Part shown: positions 8,327 to 17,795 of the stretch, piece after piece | Numbering within the stretch: the stretch's first letter is position 1 | Layout of the letters: each line of letters opens with the position of its first letter | From: Candidatus Methanoperedens nitratireducens | GTDB taxonomy: Archaea; Halobacteriota; Methanosarcinia; Methanosarcinales; Methanoperedenaceae | DNA: 41,532 bases | NCBI RefSeq assembly: GCF_000685155.1 | Contig: NZ_JMIY01000005.1 | Coordinates: 177,148 to 218,679, forward strand | Direction: 5' to 3' | Position numbers and translations under genes: made by a program | Notes under the pieces: model-generated | Told to the model about the DNA's origin: nothing | The model's input: the letters and a program-made list of their open reading frames with translations, nothing else | Database searches by the model: none

Positions 8327-8769
8327 AACAGCACATTCGTCTTGCAAAAAAAGAGGATTTACCCGAGCTAGTGGATCTTGAGAATATATGTTTTAAAGAA
8401 GATACTTTTAATAAAAAGCAGCTTGAATATCTATTACTCAGAGCTAAATCCTTAGTTATAGTCGTGTCAGTTGATGGAAAGATCATCGGGTCTGTTATTA
8501 TTCTATTGAGAGCCCATATCTCCCATGCAAGGATCTATTCACTGAATGTGCACCCCGGATACCGGCGCAGTGGCATAGGTAGTTTGCTTATGGATACAGC
8601 CCTGAAACTTTTAAAAGAGAGGGGGACTGAGAAAGTAACCCTTGAGGTAGAGGTTAACAATAGAGCAGCCCAGGATTTATACTATTCAAAGGATTTTTAC
8701 ATAGATAAGATGCTTAAAAATTATTATAAAAATGGTGAAGATGCAGTGCATCTTGTTAAAAGGTTATGA
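8323..8769 (+). CDS. RimI-like GNAT N-acetyltransferase
   Basis: A GNAT-fold protein of about 148 residues. The acetyl-CoA binding motif A is visible as LNVHPGYRRSGIGSLLM, after the strand ARIYSL, and is followed by VTLEVEVNNRAAQDLYYSKDF, the RimI/NAT pattern. It probably acetylates protein N-termini, as archaeal RimI/Ard1-like enzymes do. I prefer TTG at 8323, which overlaps the TGA of the DUF2111 gene. An upstream TTG at 8296 would extend it by nine residues inside that gene. The 3' end overlaps the convergent ATP-grasp gene by six bases. Confidence 0.8.
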   Translation: MKQHIRLAKKEDLPELVDLENICFKEDTFNKKQLEYLLLRAKSLVIVVSVDGKIIGSVIILLRAHISHARIYSLNVHPGYRRSGIGSLLMDTALKLLKERGTEKVTLEVEVNNRAAQDLYYSKDFYIDKMLKNYYKNGEDAVHLVKRL

Positions 8770-9633
8770 TACCAGTGCATTGATTATTTTTTCGTAGATG
8801 TCCTTGTCCACAGTATCCTCATACCCGTGATAGATACTGGGGTTATCGTTTATTTCGATAACTTTATAGCCGTCTTTTGTTTCTTTTACGTCAAGGCCAT
8901 AGAGACCATCACCAACACATTTTGATAGATTTATACTGATCTCTTTTAATTCCGAAGATATGCATTCCCTCGGTACCGGGATCGTATCACCCCATTTATT
9001 TTTTCCATTTATCTTTGATTTTACTTTCCAGCCGCCCCCTGGAAAACAGTATTTGCACAGATAGAGTACTTTATTTTGAAGGATGCCCACGCGCCAATCA
9101 AAATCTGATTGGATATACTCCTGAAGTATCAGGATCTTTGATTTCCTCAGGAAACGTTTTGAGATCTCGATAAATTCTGTTTCATTGCTTGCTTTCTCAA
9201 CATGGGATGAGAATCTTGTATAAGGCGTCTTGATTATGACAGGCGATCCAAGGGTATTGAATATGTTGTCAAGAGATTCTCTTGAATAATCACCGGTAAA
9301 CAGAAGAGATTTCGGTGAAGGGATATTGTTTTTCAAGAAAAGGTCATGAAGGATTGCCTTATTTGAGCATATCCTGATAGAGTGCGGATCATCAATCACC
9401 TTTAGCCCGGCCTGTTCTGCAAGCCGTGAGATGATGTACGCCGAGTTATTAGGGTCCGTTGTAGCCCTTATAAACAGTGAATCATACTCCTGTATCCTTG
9501 TAATATCCTCCTTAAAGATAAATTCAAATGTATGTCCCATCGCTTCCGCAGTCGATTTAAACTCCAGAAGAGCATTGCGCTCTGATATCAGAGCATCAAA
9601 GTTATATGCTTCTACAAAACATGCTATTTTCAT
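8764..9633 (-). CDS. RimK-like ATP-grasp ligase
   Basis: A 289-residue protein with the ATP-grasp fold. The nucleotide-binding strand VIIKTPYTRFSSHVEKA sits at about residue 125-145, LILQEYIQSDFDWRVGIL follows, and the Mg-binding segment is LDVKETKDGYKVIEINDNPS near the C-terminus. Such enzymes activate a carboxylate as acyl phosphate and join it to an amine or thiol, and the RimK group makes peptide-like bonds. The gene directly downstream of the RLAN gene (13-base gap) probably encodes the catalytic half of a two-subunit enzyme. The substrate is unknown. Confidence 0.8.
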   Translation of the reverse strand: MKIACFVEAYNFDALISERNALLEFKSTAEAMGHTFEFIFKEDITRIQEYDSLFIRATTDPNNSAYIISRLAEQAGLKVIDDPHSIRICSNKAILHDLFLKNNIPSPKSLLFTGDYSRESLDNIFNTLGSPVIIKTPYTRFSSHVEKASNETEFIEISKRFLRKSKILILQEYIQSDFDWRVGILQNKVLYLCKYCFPGGGWKVKSKINGKNKWGDTIPVPRECISSELKEISINLSKCVGDGLYGLDVKETKDGYKVIEINDNPSIYHGYEDTVDKDIYEKIINALVS

Positions 9634-9646
9634 AGATCAACCAGGT

Positions 9647-10294
9647 CTAAGTTTTTATCTTATGTACCTTATCATGAACAATATCCCACTTCACCTCTTT
9701 TTCCAAAGCGGGTTCACAATGGTTCAAAATAACATTACCATCATGTATCTGTACTATTAATTTACATATGGGAATATTAAACACATCAAAGAACCTCTTT
9801 GTGAATTCAGATGTTTCATCATTGGTTGATTCCCCGAACATCTGAACTATCTCAAGTACCTTACCCTTCACAGGATGAATTGATACAGGAAACCTGGCAT
9901 CCATGCTCATTTTTTTTATCATTCCAGGCAGTCTTGAGCCAGATCTCACGATCCTCATCGAGTTATTGGTGAAAGGGTTTACCGCAAATAACATGACCGG
10001 GACACTTAGATTTAGGTCGTCCTTTGGTTTTGTTACCAGCCTGTAACTACTGGTAATCAGGCCATATCTTCTTGCTTTCTCAATTAAGAGCGGGTTTCTG
10101 TATGCATCCATTATCTCTGTACAGCCTGGTGTGACATCTACTCCAAAGGTTTCAGCATGCGCAGATACATAATATCCCATCCGCAAATAACGGTAATCGC
10201 TGTTGATATTAAGTACGCTGTCGTCTACTGGTTGCCTTAAAAAAAATAACGGACTAGAGTCGGTCTCATCTTCGTTTTCGCTGACTATAATCAT
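9647..10294 (-). CDS. RLAN-domain protein (RimK-like ATP-grasp N-terminal domain)
   Basis: About 215 residues. The segment YRYLRMGYYVSAHAETFGVDVTPG matches the RLAN domain, which in most bacterial proteins I know of is fused to the N-terminus of a RimK-like ATP-grasp domain. Here it is a separate gene followed after 13 bases by the ATP-grasp gene, so the usual fusion is split. An in-frame ATG exists at 10321, but the TATA sequence at 10331-10340 puts the transcription start near 10310. The second ATG at 10294, beginning MIIVSENEDE, therefore fits better. Function unknown beyond partnering the ligase. Confidence 0.7.
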   Translation of the reverse strand: MIIVSENEDETDSSPLFFLRQPVDDSVLNINSDYRYLRMGYYVSAHAETFGVDVTPGCTEIMDAYRNPLLIEKARRYGLITSSYRLVTKPKDDLNLSVPVMLFAVNPFTNNSMRIVRSGSRLPGMIKKMSMDARFPVSIHPVKGKVLEIVQMFGESTNDETSEFTKRFFDVFNIPICKLIVQIHDGNVILNHCEPALEKEVKWDIVHDKVHKIKT

Positions 10295-10330
10295 TAAGAT
10301 ATCAGTCCGCTGTTTTAACATTATGGCTGA

Positions 10331-10340
10331 GTATATATAA
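10331..10340 (-). promoter_or_regulatory. TATA box for the RLAN/ATP-grasp operon
   Basis: TTATATATAC on the minus strand. Its distance places the predicted start of transcription downstream of the first possible ATG (10321) and supports the ATG at 10294. Confidence 0.45.
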
Positions 10341-10381
10341 GTAACGAGTGATAAGGTATGTTTCTTCTGAAACCTATTATA

Positions 10382-10455
10382 TGGGCCCGCTGAGATTCGA
10401 ACTCAGGATCCCCGCCGTGTAAAGGCGATGTCATAACCGACTAGACCACGGGCCC
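10382..10455 (-). tRNA. tRNA-Val (anticodon UAC)
   Basis: A complete 74-base cloverleaf read on the minus strand. Acceptor GGGCCCG pairs with CGGGCCC, followed by discriminator A. The T arm is CTGAG TTCGAAT CTCAG. The anticodon stem TCGCC/GGCGG holds the loop TTTACAC, giving anticodon TAC for valine. There is no intron and no encoded CCA. It lies between two oppositely oriented protein genes. Confidence 0.95.
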
Positions 10456-10563
10456 TCTGGGGCTTAAATGTCGTTCGTGGTATATAGTTTTTTGGCAGCA
10501 TCCTGGAGAAATTATTATCTCCTGCAGCGCCATAGTGTCGATAGATAAAAGAAGTGGTTCCTG

Positions 10564-11277
10564 ATGAAAATAATCCCTGCCATAGATCTGAAAAATAAAA
10601 AATGCGTATCCTTAGTCCAGGGCATTCCAGGCACGGAACGCGTATCCCTTGATGACCCGCTCGGTATTGCTGCGCGCTGGGTAAACGAGGGTGCCAGTGT
10701 GCTGCATCTTATCGACCTTGACGGCGCCATAGATGGGCATCGCTTAAACAGCGCCATGATCGAGTCTATAGTAAAAGATTTTAACATCGAAACGCAGGTC
10801 GGTGGGGGGATCAGATCAAAGGAAGATGCTGCCGCACTTCTGGACATCGGCGTGGACAGGGTGATCCTGGGGACTGCTGCCATAAATAATCCTCATCTTG
10901 TTGAGGAGCTTGCCTGCGAGTTTGGAGGTGAGCGCATCATGGTTGCCCTCGATTCAAGAGATGGCAGGGTAACCACCCACGGCTGGACAAAATACTCCAC
11001 TTCTACTGCAGTAGAGCTTGGTAAAAAATTCGAGGGATCAGGGGCAGGGAGCATACTATTCACTGATATCAATACAGAGGGGTTGCTAAGAGGCGTAAAC
11101 CCCAAACCAACAGAAGAACTTGTGCGGGCGCTTAAGATCCCGGTAATAGCTTCAGGCGGAATTACTACGCTATCTGATATAGAAGCAATCAAAAGAACAG
11201 GTGCATCCGGTGTTGTGGTGGGCGCTGCCCTCTATGTGGGAAAGTTCACGCTGCATCAGGCGCTCAGGTTGGAATAA
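10564..11277 (+). CDS. hisA: HisA, ProFAR isomerase
   Basis: A 237-residue TIM-barrel enzyme that converts ProFAR to PRFAR in histidine biosynthesis. The first strand IIPAIDLK carries the catalytic Asp. QVGGGIRS and IASGGITT are the two phosphate-binding turns, and the second catalytic Asp is in ILFTDINTEG. Length and motifs match HisA rather than HisF. It stands alone, with no other his genes in the window. Confidence 0.95.
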   Translation: MKIIPAIDLKNKKCVSLVQGIPGTERVSLDDPLGIAARWVNEGASVLHLIDLDGAIDGHRLNSAMIESIVKDFNIETQVGGGIRSKEDAAALLDIGVDRVILGTAAINNPHLVEELACEFGGERIMVALDSRDGRVTTHGWTKYSTSTAVELGKKFEGSGAGSILFTDINTEGLLRGVNPKPTEELVRALKIPVIASGGITTLSDIEAIKRTGASGVVVGAALYVGKFTLHQALRLE

Positions 11278-11295
11278 TAACACGGTAAATTTTTC

Positions 11296-11808
11296 TTATT
11301 CCTGATCTGACTGGGCGATTGCTCTTAATCTATTTACACCATCGATCTCCCGGATGATCTCAACAACATTCTCAGGGACGAAATGCTCCCATCTATCGCC
11401 CTCAAGCATCTTTCGCCTGATCTCTGTGCCTGAATAGTGATTTCGTCTAAACAGTGGTGATTGCTTGACCTGTATTCCGGCTTCGCTGAGCAACTCTATC
11501 ACAAGAGGGTTGTTGGTGTATGCAATCTGAAACGGCGGAACCATGGATTTTACATGTGGTACCCATAGCGAGTTGCGCTGTATATCCTCAATAGGTATCA
11601 CGTAATGCTTTATATCGAATTCTTCGATGGCTTTTGATACCATAAGTACGCGCTCACCTGCTGTAAAGGGATTCTCTATCTCATGGCTTATCTGGGCACT
11701 GCCAATACCGATTATGATCTCATCTACCTCATGCGCTATCTGTTTTATGACCTGATGATGCCCCATGTGGTATGGCTGGAATCTTCCCAGGTAAATTCCG
11801 CGGTGCAT
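11296..11808 (-). CDS. nadM: Archaeal nicotinamide-nucleotide adenylyltransferase
   Basis: A 170-residue nucleotidyltransferase-fold enzyme making NAD from NMN and ATP. The GRFQPYHMGH motif is near the N-terminus (about 8-17), the archaeal NMNAT pattern, and YSGTEIRRKM near residue 125 supplies the second ATP-binding motif. Size and motif spacing match the archaeal NadM family. It follows the FrhB-like gene with a one-base gap, making it third in the mer-frhB-nadM operon. Confidence 0.9.
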   Translation of the reverse strand: MHRGIYLGRFQPYHMGHHQVIKQIAHEVDEIIIGIGSAQISHEIENPFTAGERVLMVSKAIEEFDIKHYVIPIEDIQRNSLWVPHVKSMVPPFQIAYTNNPLVIELLSEAGIQVKQSPLFRRNHYSGTEIRRKMLEGDRWEHFVPENVVEIIREIDGVNRLRAIAQSDQE

Positions 11809-11809
11809 A

Positions 11810-13159
11810 TTACTCTTTAGATTTTACTGGTTTTGTCTCTTTTTCGATCTCAGGAGGAGGGATCTTCTCAAGCCTCTCCCGACCCCATGGCCTGGGTGGT
11901 GAGTCACGGCTCCATATTTCTTTCATAAACCCGCGCCAGTCCCACTTATTATGCTTGTGCTTCATATCGGTGAGTTTTTTAACCATGTCCAGGTTTATGG
12001 GTTTATCTGTGTATTCGATATCATTAACCTTGTTTAGATACTTCTCACCGGTTTCTGTTCTTACGAATATGGTGCTCCATCCATCATCAGAGCCTACAGA
12101 ACCCACTGATATATCAGCATAATAGGAAGTATAATCACAGCAGAAGTGGCACCCCTTCCGTGCCATTGGAGCCACATCTTTAATAGGCACTTCCTTTGTC
12201 TCTTTAGTGGTCTCAACAATGAATTTCCCTTTGTGGAAGTTCATCTTGACAGCATCCCTGATATCCACTCCCATGATCTTCGGTACAACCTCTGAGAACA
12301 TGATCTCCTCTGAGAAACTCTCCATGCAGATGAGACCTATTATTAATTCTATCCTGTTGAAATTCTCCCTGAACAGATGTGCCCCGTGCACCTGGCATGG
12401 AACTCCTACCAGAGCCACTTTCTTATATCTCTTCAGGATATTTTTGATCGGTTCAACATATGTTCTTGCTGCATCTTGCATAGAACCATCAGGCGAAATG
12501 AGCGGTGACTCGGCACTGCCAGCATATGCCCTGTGTATATCACGCATGGTAGCTACAACAGGCTGATAGGTATATTTTGTCCCGCCTGCCTTGACCACAT
12601 CCTCTGGACTGGTGAACGTGAATAACTTTGTCGACCATCTATCGTTCCTGACAACACCGATAGCACAGTCGATCTCACCCTGCTCAAGAAGTGATTTCAA
12701 TATCTGTGAAACCGCAGCGCCATCCTGGCCGTGGAGCGTCCTGCTCTTCCCTGCCCTCATGGACCTTATATTGTTAAATTCATCAACAGGAAAACCATCG
12801 AGTATCGGGCATACACGTTCGCATGCGTAGCACTGTACGCATGGGCTCACCTCTGCCCTGAAGGGGTTGATCCCCCTGAAAAGAGCCTCTGTTTTCAACT
12901 CCATTTTTCTGTAATTGTTCTTTTCTCTGGAGATATCAACCGGTTCTCTTCTGACCACAGGTGCATTTACAGGGCATATAGCCTCGCATGTACCGCAGGA
13001 GGAGCAGTAATTATACTCTGCTACATCTGCAATTTTTGGGAGCCCTACATTGGGGGCATGCATATCTCCCAGTCTTGTGAGAACGTTAGATTGGTTCGTT
13101 TTAGGGATCCCCCTCGATACAGGGGGATTTGGGACATTGCTGTCCGACTCTGTAAGCAC
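11810..13159 (-). CDS. FrhB/FdhB-family F420-binding iron-sulfur protein
   Basis: A 449-residue protein with two N-terminal 4Fe-4S motifs (CSSCGTCEAICP at about residue 52 and CVQCYACERVCP at about 107) and the FrhB core, including LVGVPCQVHGAHLF and the C-terminal CHFCCDYTSYYADISVGSVG. Family members bind FAD and move electrons between F420 and iron-sulfur clusters as subunits of F420-dependent enzymes. The GTG start at 13159 has GGAGG eight bases upstream, inside the end of mer. It is flanked by mer and nadM with one-base gaps, which implies a joint role with Mer. The tail is Pro/Lys/Glu-rich. Confidence 0.85.
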   Translation of the reverse strand: MLTESDSNVPNPPVSRGIPKTNQSNVLTRLGDMHAPNVGLPKIADVAEYNYCSSCGTCEAICPVNAPVVRREPVDISREKNNYRKMELKTEALFRGINPFRAEVSPCVQCYACERVCPILDGFPVDEFNNIRSMRAGKSRTLHGQDGAAVSQILKSLLEQGEIDCAIGVVRNDRWSTKLFTFTSPEDVVKAGGTKYTYQPVVATMRDIHRAYAGSAESPLISPDGSMQDAARTYVEPIKNILKRYKKVALVGVPCQVHGAHLFRENFNRIELIIGLICMESFSEEIMFSEVVPKIMGVDIRDAVKMNFHKGKFIVETTKETKEVPIKDVAPMARKGCHFCCDYTSYYADISVGSVGSDDGWSTIFVRTETGEKYLNKVNDIEYTDKPINLDMVKKLTDMKHKHNKWDWRGFMKEIWSRDSPPRPWGRERLEKIPPPEIEKETKPVKSKE

Positions 13160-13160
13160 T

Positions 13161-14150
<990 letters not shown>

Positions 14151-14217
14151 CTATAATTTTTCAAAGGTCAATCGTCTTTTCTTATTTAAAAGCATATTGG
14201 TTTTGTTCTGCATAATA

Positions 14218-14844
14218 TCACATATCCAGGAACTGGCTGGCCATCATTAATGACATCTTGATCTGCTCACCGGCATCTTCTTCCACGATATCCCCATGTC
14301 CCGGGTACATAATGCTAACATCCAGAAGTGTTAATTTTCTTATAGATTCAATCAATTGCTGTGTGCTTCCACCGTAGAGGTCTGTGCGCCCGAAACTTCC
14401 ATCCTGGAATACCGTATCTCCTGAGAAAAGAACCTTTGAGTGTGCATTATACAGGCAGATGCAGCCAGGAGTATGTCCTGGTGTATGTATGATCTCAAGC
14501 TCTCCGAAAAACTCGCCGCCTTTTAGCAGGATATCAGGAGTAATGGATGGAGTACTTCTCCCAAACATAATAGATGCACTTGCCTTTGCATTGCCAAGTA
14601 GAGGGGCGTCGTCCTTATGTATGGCTATTTTTGCACCAGATGCTCTTGCAACGTCTCCTGCACCACCTGTATGATCATAGTGGCAGTGGGTAAGTATGAT
14701 CGTCTCAAGATCCCCGATCTGGATATATCCCTCAAGTTCGGTGATTACAGAGCGTGCATCCATACCTACATCTATGAGTATAGAATCATCCACAAGGTAT
14801 GCATTTGCATCATACGGGGAACCATTCAGTTTTATGATCTTCAT
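14218..14844 (-). CDS. MBL-fold metallo-hydrolase (glyoxalase II-like)
   Basis: About 208 residues with the metallo-beta-lactamase motifs. THCHYDHTGG supplies the first metal ligands, HTPGHTPGC the next His, FSGDTVF the bridging Asp, and YPGHGD the last His. The layout matches the glyoxalase II/persulfide dioxygenase-like group of thioester hydrolases. The substrate is unknown. An upstream in-frame ATG at 14946 would add 34 residues translated from promoter sequence. The ATG at 14844, with GAGG just upstream and beginning MKIIKLNGSP, is preferred. It is divergent from the HTH-CBS regulator. Confidence 0.8.
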   Translation of the reverse strand: MKIIKLNGSPYDANAYLVDDSILIDVGMDARSVITELEGYIQIGDLETIILTHCHYDHTGGAGDVARASGAKIAIHKDDAPLLGNAKASASIMFGRSTPSITPDILLKGGEFFGELEIIHTPGHTPGCICLYNAHSKVLFSGDTVFQDGSFGRTDLYGGSTQQLIESIRKLTLLDVSIMYPGHGDIVEEDAGEQIKMSLMMASQFLDM

Positions 14845-14861
14845 ATAAGCCTCTACACTGT

Positions 14862-14876
14862 GAGATAATTTAAAAG
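14862..14876 (-). promoter_or_regulatory. TATA-like element for the MBL hydrolase gene
   Basis: The AT-rich element CTTTTAAATTATCTC on the minus strand is centred about 25 bases before the ATG at 14844. Confidence 0.35.
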
Positions 14877-14905
14877 TATGCAAAAAGGAACAGGTTAACA
14901 GAAGA

Positions 14906-14954
14906 TTATGCTCTATAGTAATATTAATATATAACTTATTACTCATAGTAATAA
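14906..14954 (+). promoter_or_regulatory. Paired palindromic operators around the TATA box of the HTH-CBS gene
   Basis: A perfect 8-bp palindrome with a 3-base centre, TTATTACT-CAT-AGTAATAA, occupies 14936-14954 and ends one base before the ATG at 14956. A second related 19-base site (13 of 19 positions identical) lies at 14906-14924. The two start 30 bases apart, about three helical turns. They bracket the TATA box AATATATAA at 14926-14934, which predicts a start of transcription at or next to the ATG. This is the layout of an autoregulated, leaderless archaeal gene. Confidence 0.6.
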
Positions 14955-14955
14955 T

Positions 14956-15513
14956 ATGTTCCTACCCACACCTGATGACATGAGAAAAATAAGGCTTGAG
15001 CTGAACCTTACCCAGAATGAACTCGCATCCAGAGCAGGTGTAAGCCAGCCTCTCGTTGCGCGTATAGAATCAGGAGATGTCGACCCAAGGCTCTCTACCC
15101 TTCGCAAGATATTCAACGCCTTTGATTCAGCCAGAAAAGAGAGGATCCTGGTCAGGGATATAATGCATTCACCGGTGATACATACAAGTTCAGGGGATTC
15201 GATAGAGGAAGCAGCATGGATTATGGAAGAACATGGTTTTTCCCAGATGCCTGTTATCGATAACGGGGTACCTGTAGGCAGCATCTCCACAGACCAGATC
15301 GTGCGCTCAATGACAGATCAGGATATAAGAAAAGTATCACATCTCCTTGTTCAGAATATCATGGATGACTCGTTCCCGACCATCTCACAAACGACTGATA
15401 CAAATACAGTATCAAGAATACTTGAGCAGAATCCTGCTGTGCTCGTGCTTGAGAGAGGAAAGGTCATAGGTGTCGTGACCAAACACGATATCATGAGGAT
15501 GCTGAGGGGGTAA
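14956..15513 (+). CDS. HTH-XRE plus paired CBS domain regulator
   Basis: A 185-residue protein. An XRE-type helix-turn-helix at about 7-60 contains LNLTQNELASRAGVSQPLVARIESG. Two CBS domains follow (about 68-120 and 128-183), together a Bateman module that usually binds adenine nucleotides or related ligands such as SAM. It probably represses or activates genes in response to a nucleotide signal. The palindromic sites at 14906-14954 overlap its own promoter, so autoregulation and control of the divergent MBL hydrolase are likely. The start follows from the promoter geometry. Confidence 0.85.
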   Translation: MFLPTPDDMRKIRLELNLTQNELASRAGVSQPLVARIESGDVDPRLSTLRKIFNAFDSARKERILVRDIMHSPVIHTSSGDSIEEAAWIMEEHGFSQMPVIDNGVPVGSISTDQIVRSMTDQDIRKVSHLLVQNIMDDSFPTISQTTDTNTVSRILEQNPAVLVLERGKVIGVVTKHDIMRMLRG

Positions 15514-15820
15514 ACCCTAAATACTCATAAATTAATATAGTGATATCCGGAACTACGAACTCTGGATAAATCGTGTTGATAGGTCCTTGCGGGAGAACGG
15601 CAACGCCAGATCGATGACCGTACAGACAACCCCAATGCGGTACACGCGAAAGCGCCTAACACATGGGTTACAGGATGGACAGCGGCATGAGCCAGTGGGT
15701 GAAATTTCTGAGTTAGTGTTAGGCTACAGCAAAATTTTAATTATTTTACATTTTATCTTTTAATAAGTCTTTCTTATAGAGCAGAATATTTAAAATAATT
15801 GATAACATCTAGCAGACCAT
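15514..15820 (+). other. Intergenic region with possible structured RNA
   Basis: No protein gene. From about 15571 to 15725 there is a GC-rich island inside AT-rich DNA. It contains a perfect 9-bp long-range stem (gcctaacac at 15654-15662 with gtgttaggc at 15716-15724), a cgcGAAAgcg tetraloop hairpin near 15645-15654, and a ttgc/gcaa pairing around 15588-15604. The look is that of a folded RNA, perhaps a group II intron domain fragment. The ilvD promoter follows (TATA-like 15785-15796). The strand of any RNA is not known. Confidence 0.4.
15785..15796 (+). promoter_or_regulatory. TATA box of ilvD
   Basis: AATATTTAAAAT is centred about 30 bases before the ATG at 15821, so the mRNA would be leaderless or nearly so. 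Confidence 0.45.
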
Positions 15821-17485
15821 ATGAGAAGCGATAATATCAAGAGAGGACTTGAACGTGCCCCGCACAGGTCTTTATTAAAAGCAGTCGGGCTTACTGATGA
15901 AGAGATGAACCTTCCGTTCATTGGAGTGGTAAATTCATGGAATGAGATCATCCCAGGGCATATCCATCTTGATAAGCTTGCAGATGCAGTAAAAGCCGGA
16001 ATACGCATGGCAGGTGGTGTTCCATTTGAGTTCAACACTATCGGGATATGCGACGGCATAGCAATGGGACACACGGGCATGAAGAACTCGCTTCCGAGCA
16101 GGGAATTAATAGCAGACAGTATCGAACTCATGGTTGAGGCGCACCAGTTTGATGGTATGGTCATGATACCTACCTGTGATAAGATCGTACCCGGTCACCT
16201 GATGGCTGCAGGAAGGCTTGATATCCCGGCGATTGTGGTCACAGGAGGGCCTATGATGCCAGGCATAGTAGGGGATGAGCCGCGGGATGTGATCTCATTA
16301 TTCGAGGCCGTTGGAGCGAGAAGGAGCAATAAGCTCACAGATCAGGATCTGAAGAACCTTGAGGACTATGCATGCTGTGGAGCAGGTTCATGCGCCGGAC
16401 TCTTTACTGCCAATACAATGGCATGCGTGACAGAGGCACTTGGCATGAGCCTGCCCGGATGCGGTACAGCCCATGCTGTGGATGCCAGAAAGATAAGGAT
16501 AGCAAAGCAATCGGGTATGAAGATACTTGAGCTCGTGAAAAAAGAGATAAAACCAGGACGGATTGTTACTGAAGAGTCGTTTGATAATGCAATTCGCATA
16601 GATATGGCAATCGGAGGAAGCACGAATACTGCGCTTCATCTTCCCGCTATAGCGGCTGAATTCGGACTTGATCTTCCGCTCTTGAGGTTCGATGAGATAA
16701 GCAAAGAGACCCCGCACCTGATAAATCTAAGGCCGGGGGGAAGCAGATACCTTATCGATTTTGAGCGTGCAGGAGGCGTTCATGCTATAATGCAGCGGCT
16801 GCAGGAGAGGCTCAATCTTGATGTTATGACGGTAACAGGAAAAAGCCTTGGAGAGAATCTCAGGGAGTACATAATCATAAACCCCCGTACCAATCAAGAG
16901 ATTATAGCCACACCTGATTCACCGGTGCACGCAGAGGGAGGTATAGCTGTGCTGCGCGGAAGCCTGGCGCCAGACGGGTCGGTGATAAAACAGACGGCAG
17001 TTAGCCAGAAGATGCAGAGGTATTCCGGGCCTGCCCGTGTCTTTGACAGCGAGGAGCTTGCAATGAGGGCTATAATGGAAAATAAGATCAAATCTGGCGA
17101 CTGCATAATCATACGCTATGAGGGTCCAAAAGGAGGGCCAGGGATGCGCGAGATGCTCTCCCCGACTGCTGCTATAGCCGGCATGGGACTGATCGATTCA
17201 GTGGCGCTCATCACAGACGGTCGGTTCTCAGGCGGAACAAGGGGGCCATGCATAGGCCATGTATCCCCGGAAGCGGCCGAGGGAGGGCCTATAGCTCTTG
17301 TTCATGATGGCGATACCATTGAGATAGATATTCCCGCACGGGTATTGAGCCTGAAGGTCTCACAGGAAGAATTAGAGAAAAGAAGAAAGATGTGGAAAGC
17401 TCCTGCATCAAGAGTTACAAAGGGCTATCTTGCACGCTACCAGAAACAGGTAGGTTCGGGTGATAAGGGTGCAATTATTTTATAG
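15821..17485 (+). CDS. ilvD: Dihydroxy-acid dehydratase
   Basis: A 554-residue enzyme that dehydrates 2,3-dihydroxy acids to 2-keto acids in valine and isoleucine synthesis and needs an Fe-S cluster. Cysteines expected to bind the cluster are visible in [22 protein letters not shown] and [16 protein letters not shown]. The C-terminal [11 protein letters not shown] and [14 protein letters not shown] motifs are typical of IlvD/Edd. Full length. It appears to be transcribed alone, behind its own promoter. Confidence 0.95.
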   Translation: MRSDNIKRGLERAPHRSLLKAVGLTDEEMNLPFIGVVNSWNEIIPGHIHLDKLADAVKAGIRMAGGVPFEFNTIGICDGIAMGHTGMKNSLPSRELIADSIELMVEAHQFDGMVMIPTCDKIVPGHLMAAGRLDIPAIVVTGGPMMPGIVGDEPRDVISLFEAVGARRSNKLTDQDLKNLEDYACCGAGSCAGLFTANTMACVTEALGMSLPGCGTAHAVDARKIRIAKQSGMKILELVKKEIKPGRIVTEESFDNAIRIDMAIGGSTNTALHLPAIAAEFGLDLPLLRFDEISKETPHLINLRPGGSRYLIDFERAGGVHAIMQRLQERLNLDVMTVTGKSLGENLREYIIINPRTNQEIIATPDSPVHAEGGIAVLRGSLAPDGSVIKQTAVSQKMQRYSGPARVFDSEELAMRAIMENKIKSGDCIIIRYEGPKGGPGMREMLSPTAAIAGMGLIDSVALITDGRFSGGTRGPCIGHVSPEAAEGGPIALVHDGDTIEIDIPARVLSLKVSQEELEKRRKMWKAPASRVTKGYLARYQKQVGSGDKGAIIL

Positions 17486-17592
17486 GTTATACTTAAAATT
17501 ATAAAATTAATTCAGCAGAAAATTTTCCAAATCTAAAGCGAAACACAAATCAATATAGATAGCACTTAGAGATACATAAGGAGAACTTAAAA

Positions 17593-17790
17593 ATGGATTG
17601 CTGTGAATCAAGTCAACCTAAAGAAACAGATAAAGATGTAAAAGCAGGTAGGCCTGGCAATTTGAATAATCCCGCTGAGAAAGAGAAAATCCACGGTGGC
17701 GGTTGCTGCGGCAGTGGCACGGGTATGTGGCTGCACCTGGTACTTATGGTCATTGTATTCATAGCAATGTGGTATTTCACAGGGAGATGA
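17593..17790 (+). CDS. Small Cys-rich single-pass membrane protein
   Basis: A 65-residue protein with CC at residues 3-4, a charged hydrophilic middle, a GGGCCGSG motif at about 36-43 and a C-terminal membrane helix (MWLHLVLMVIVFIAMWYF). I do not recognise a named family. The paired cysteines suggest metal or thiol chemistry at the membrane face. The ATG has an AAGGAG sequence upstream (17578-17583). Its stop overlaps an ATG at 17787, and the next gene encodes an exported Met/Cys-rich protein, so the two probably act together. Confidence 0.6.
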   Translation: MDCCESSQPKETDKDVKAGRPGNLNNPAEKEKIHGGGCCGSGTGMWLHLVLMVIVFIAMWYFTGR

Positions 17791-17795
17791 AAAAT

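Noticed and set aside
14845-14946. N-terminal extension of the MBL hydrolase from ATG 14946
   Set aside because: The extra 34 residues translate the promoter and operator sequence of the divergent gene. The internal ATG at 14844 has a ribosome-binding sequence and matches the usual family start.
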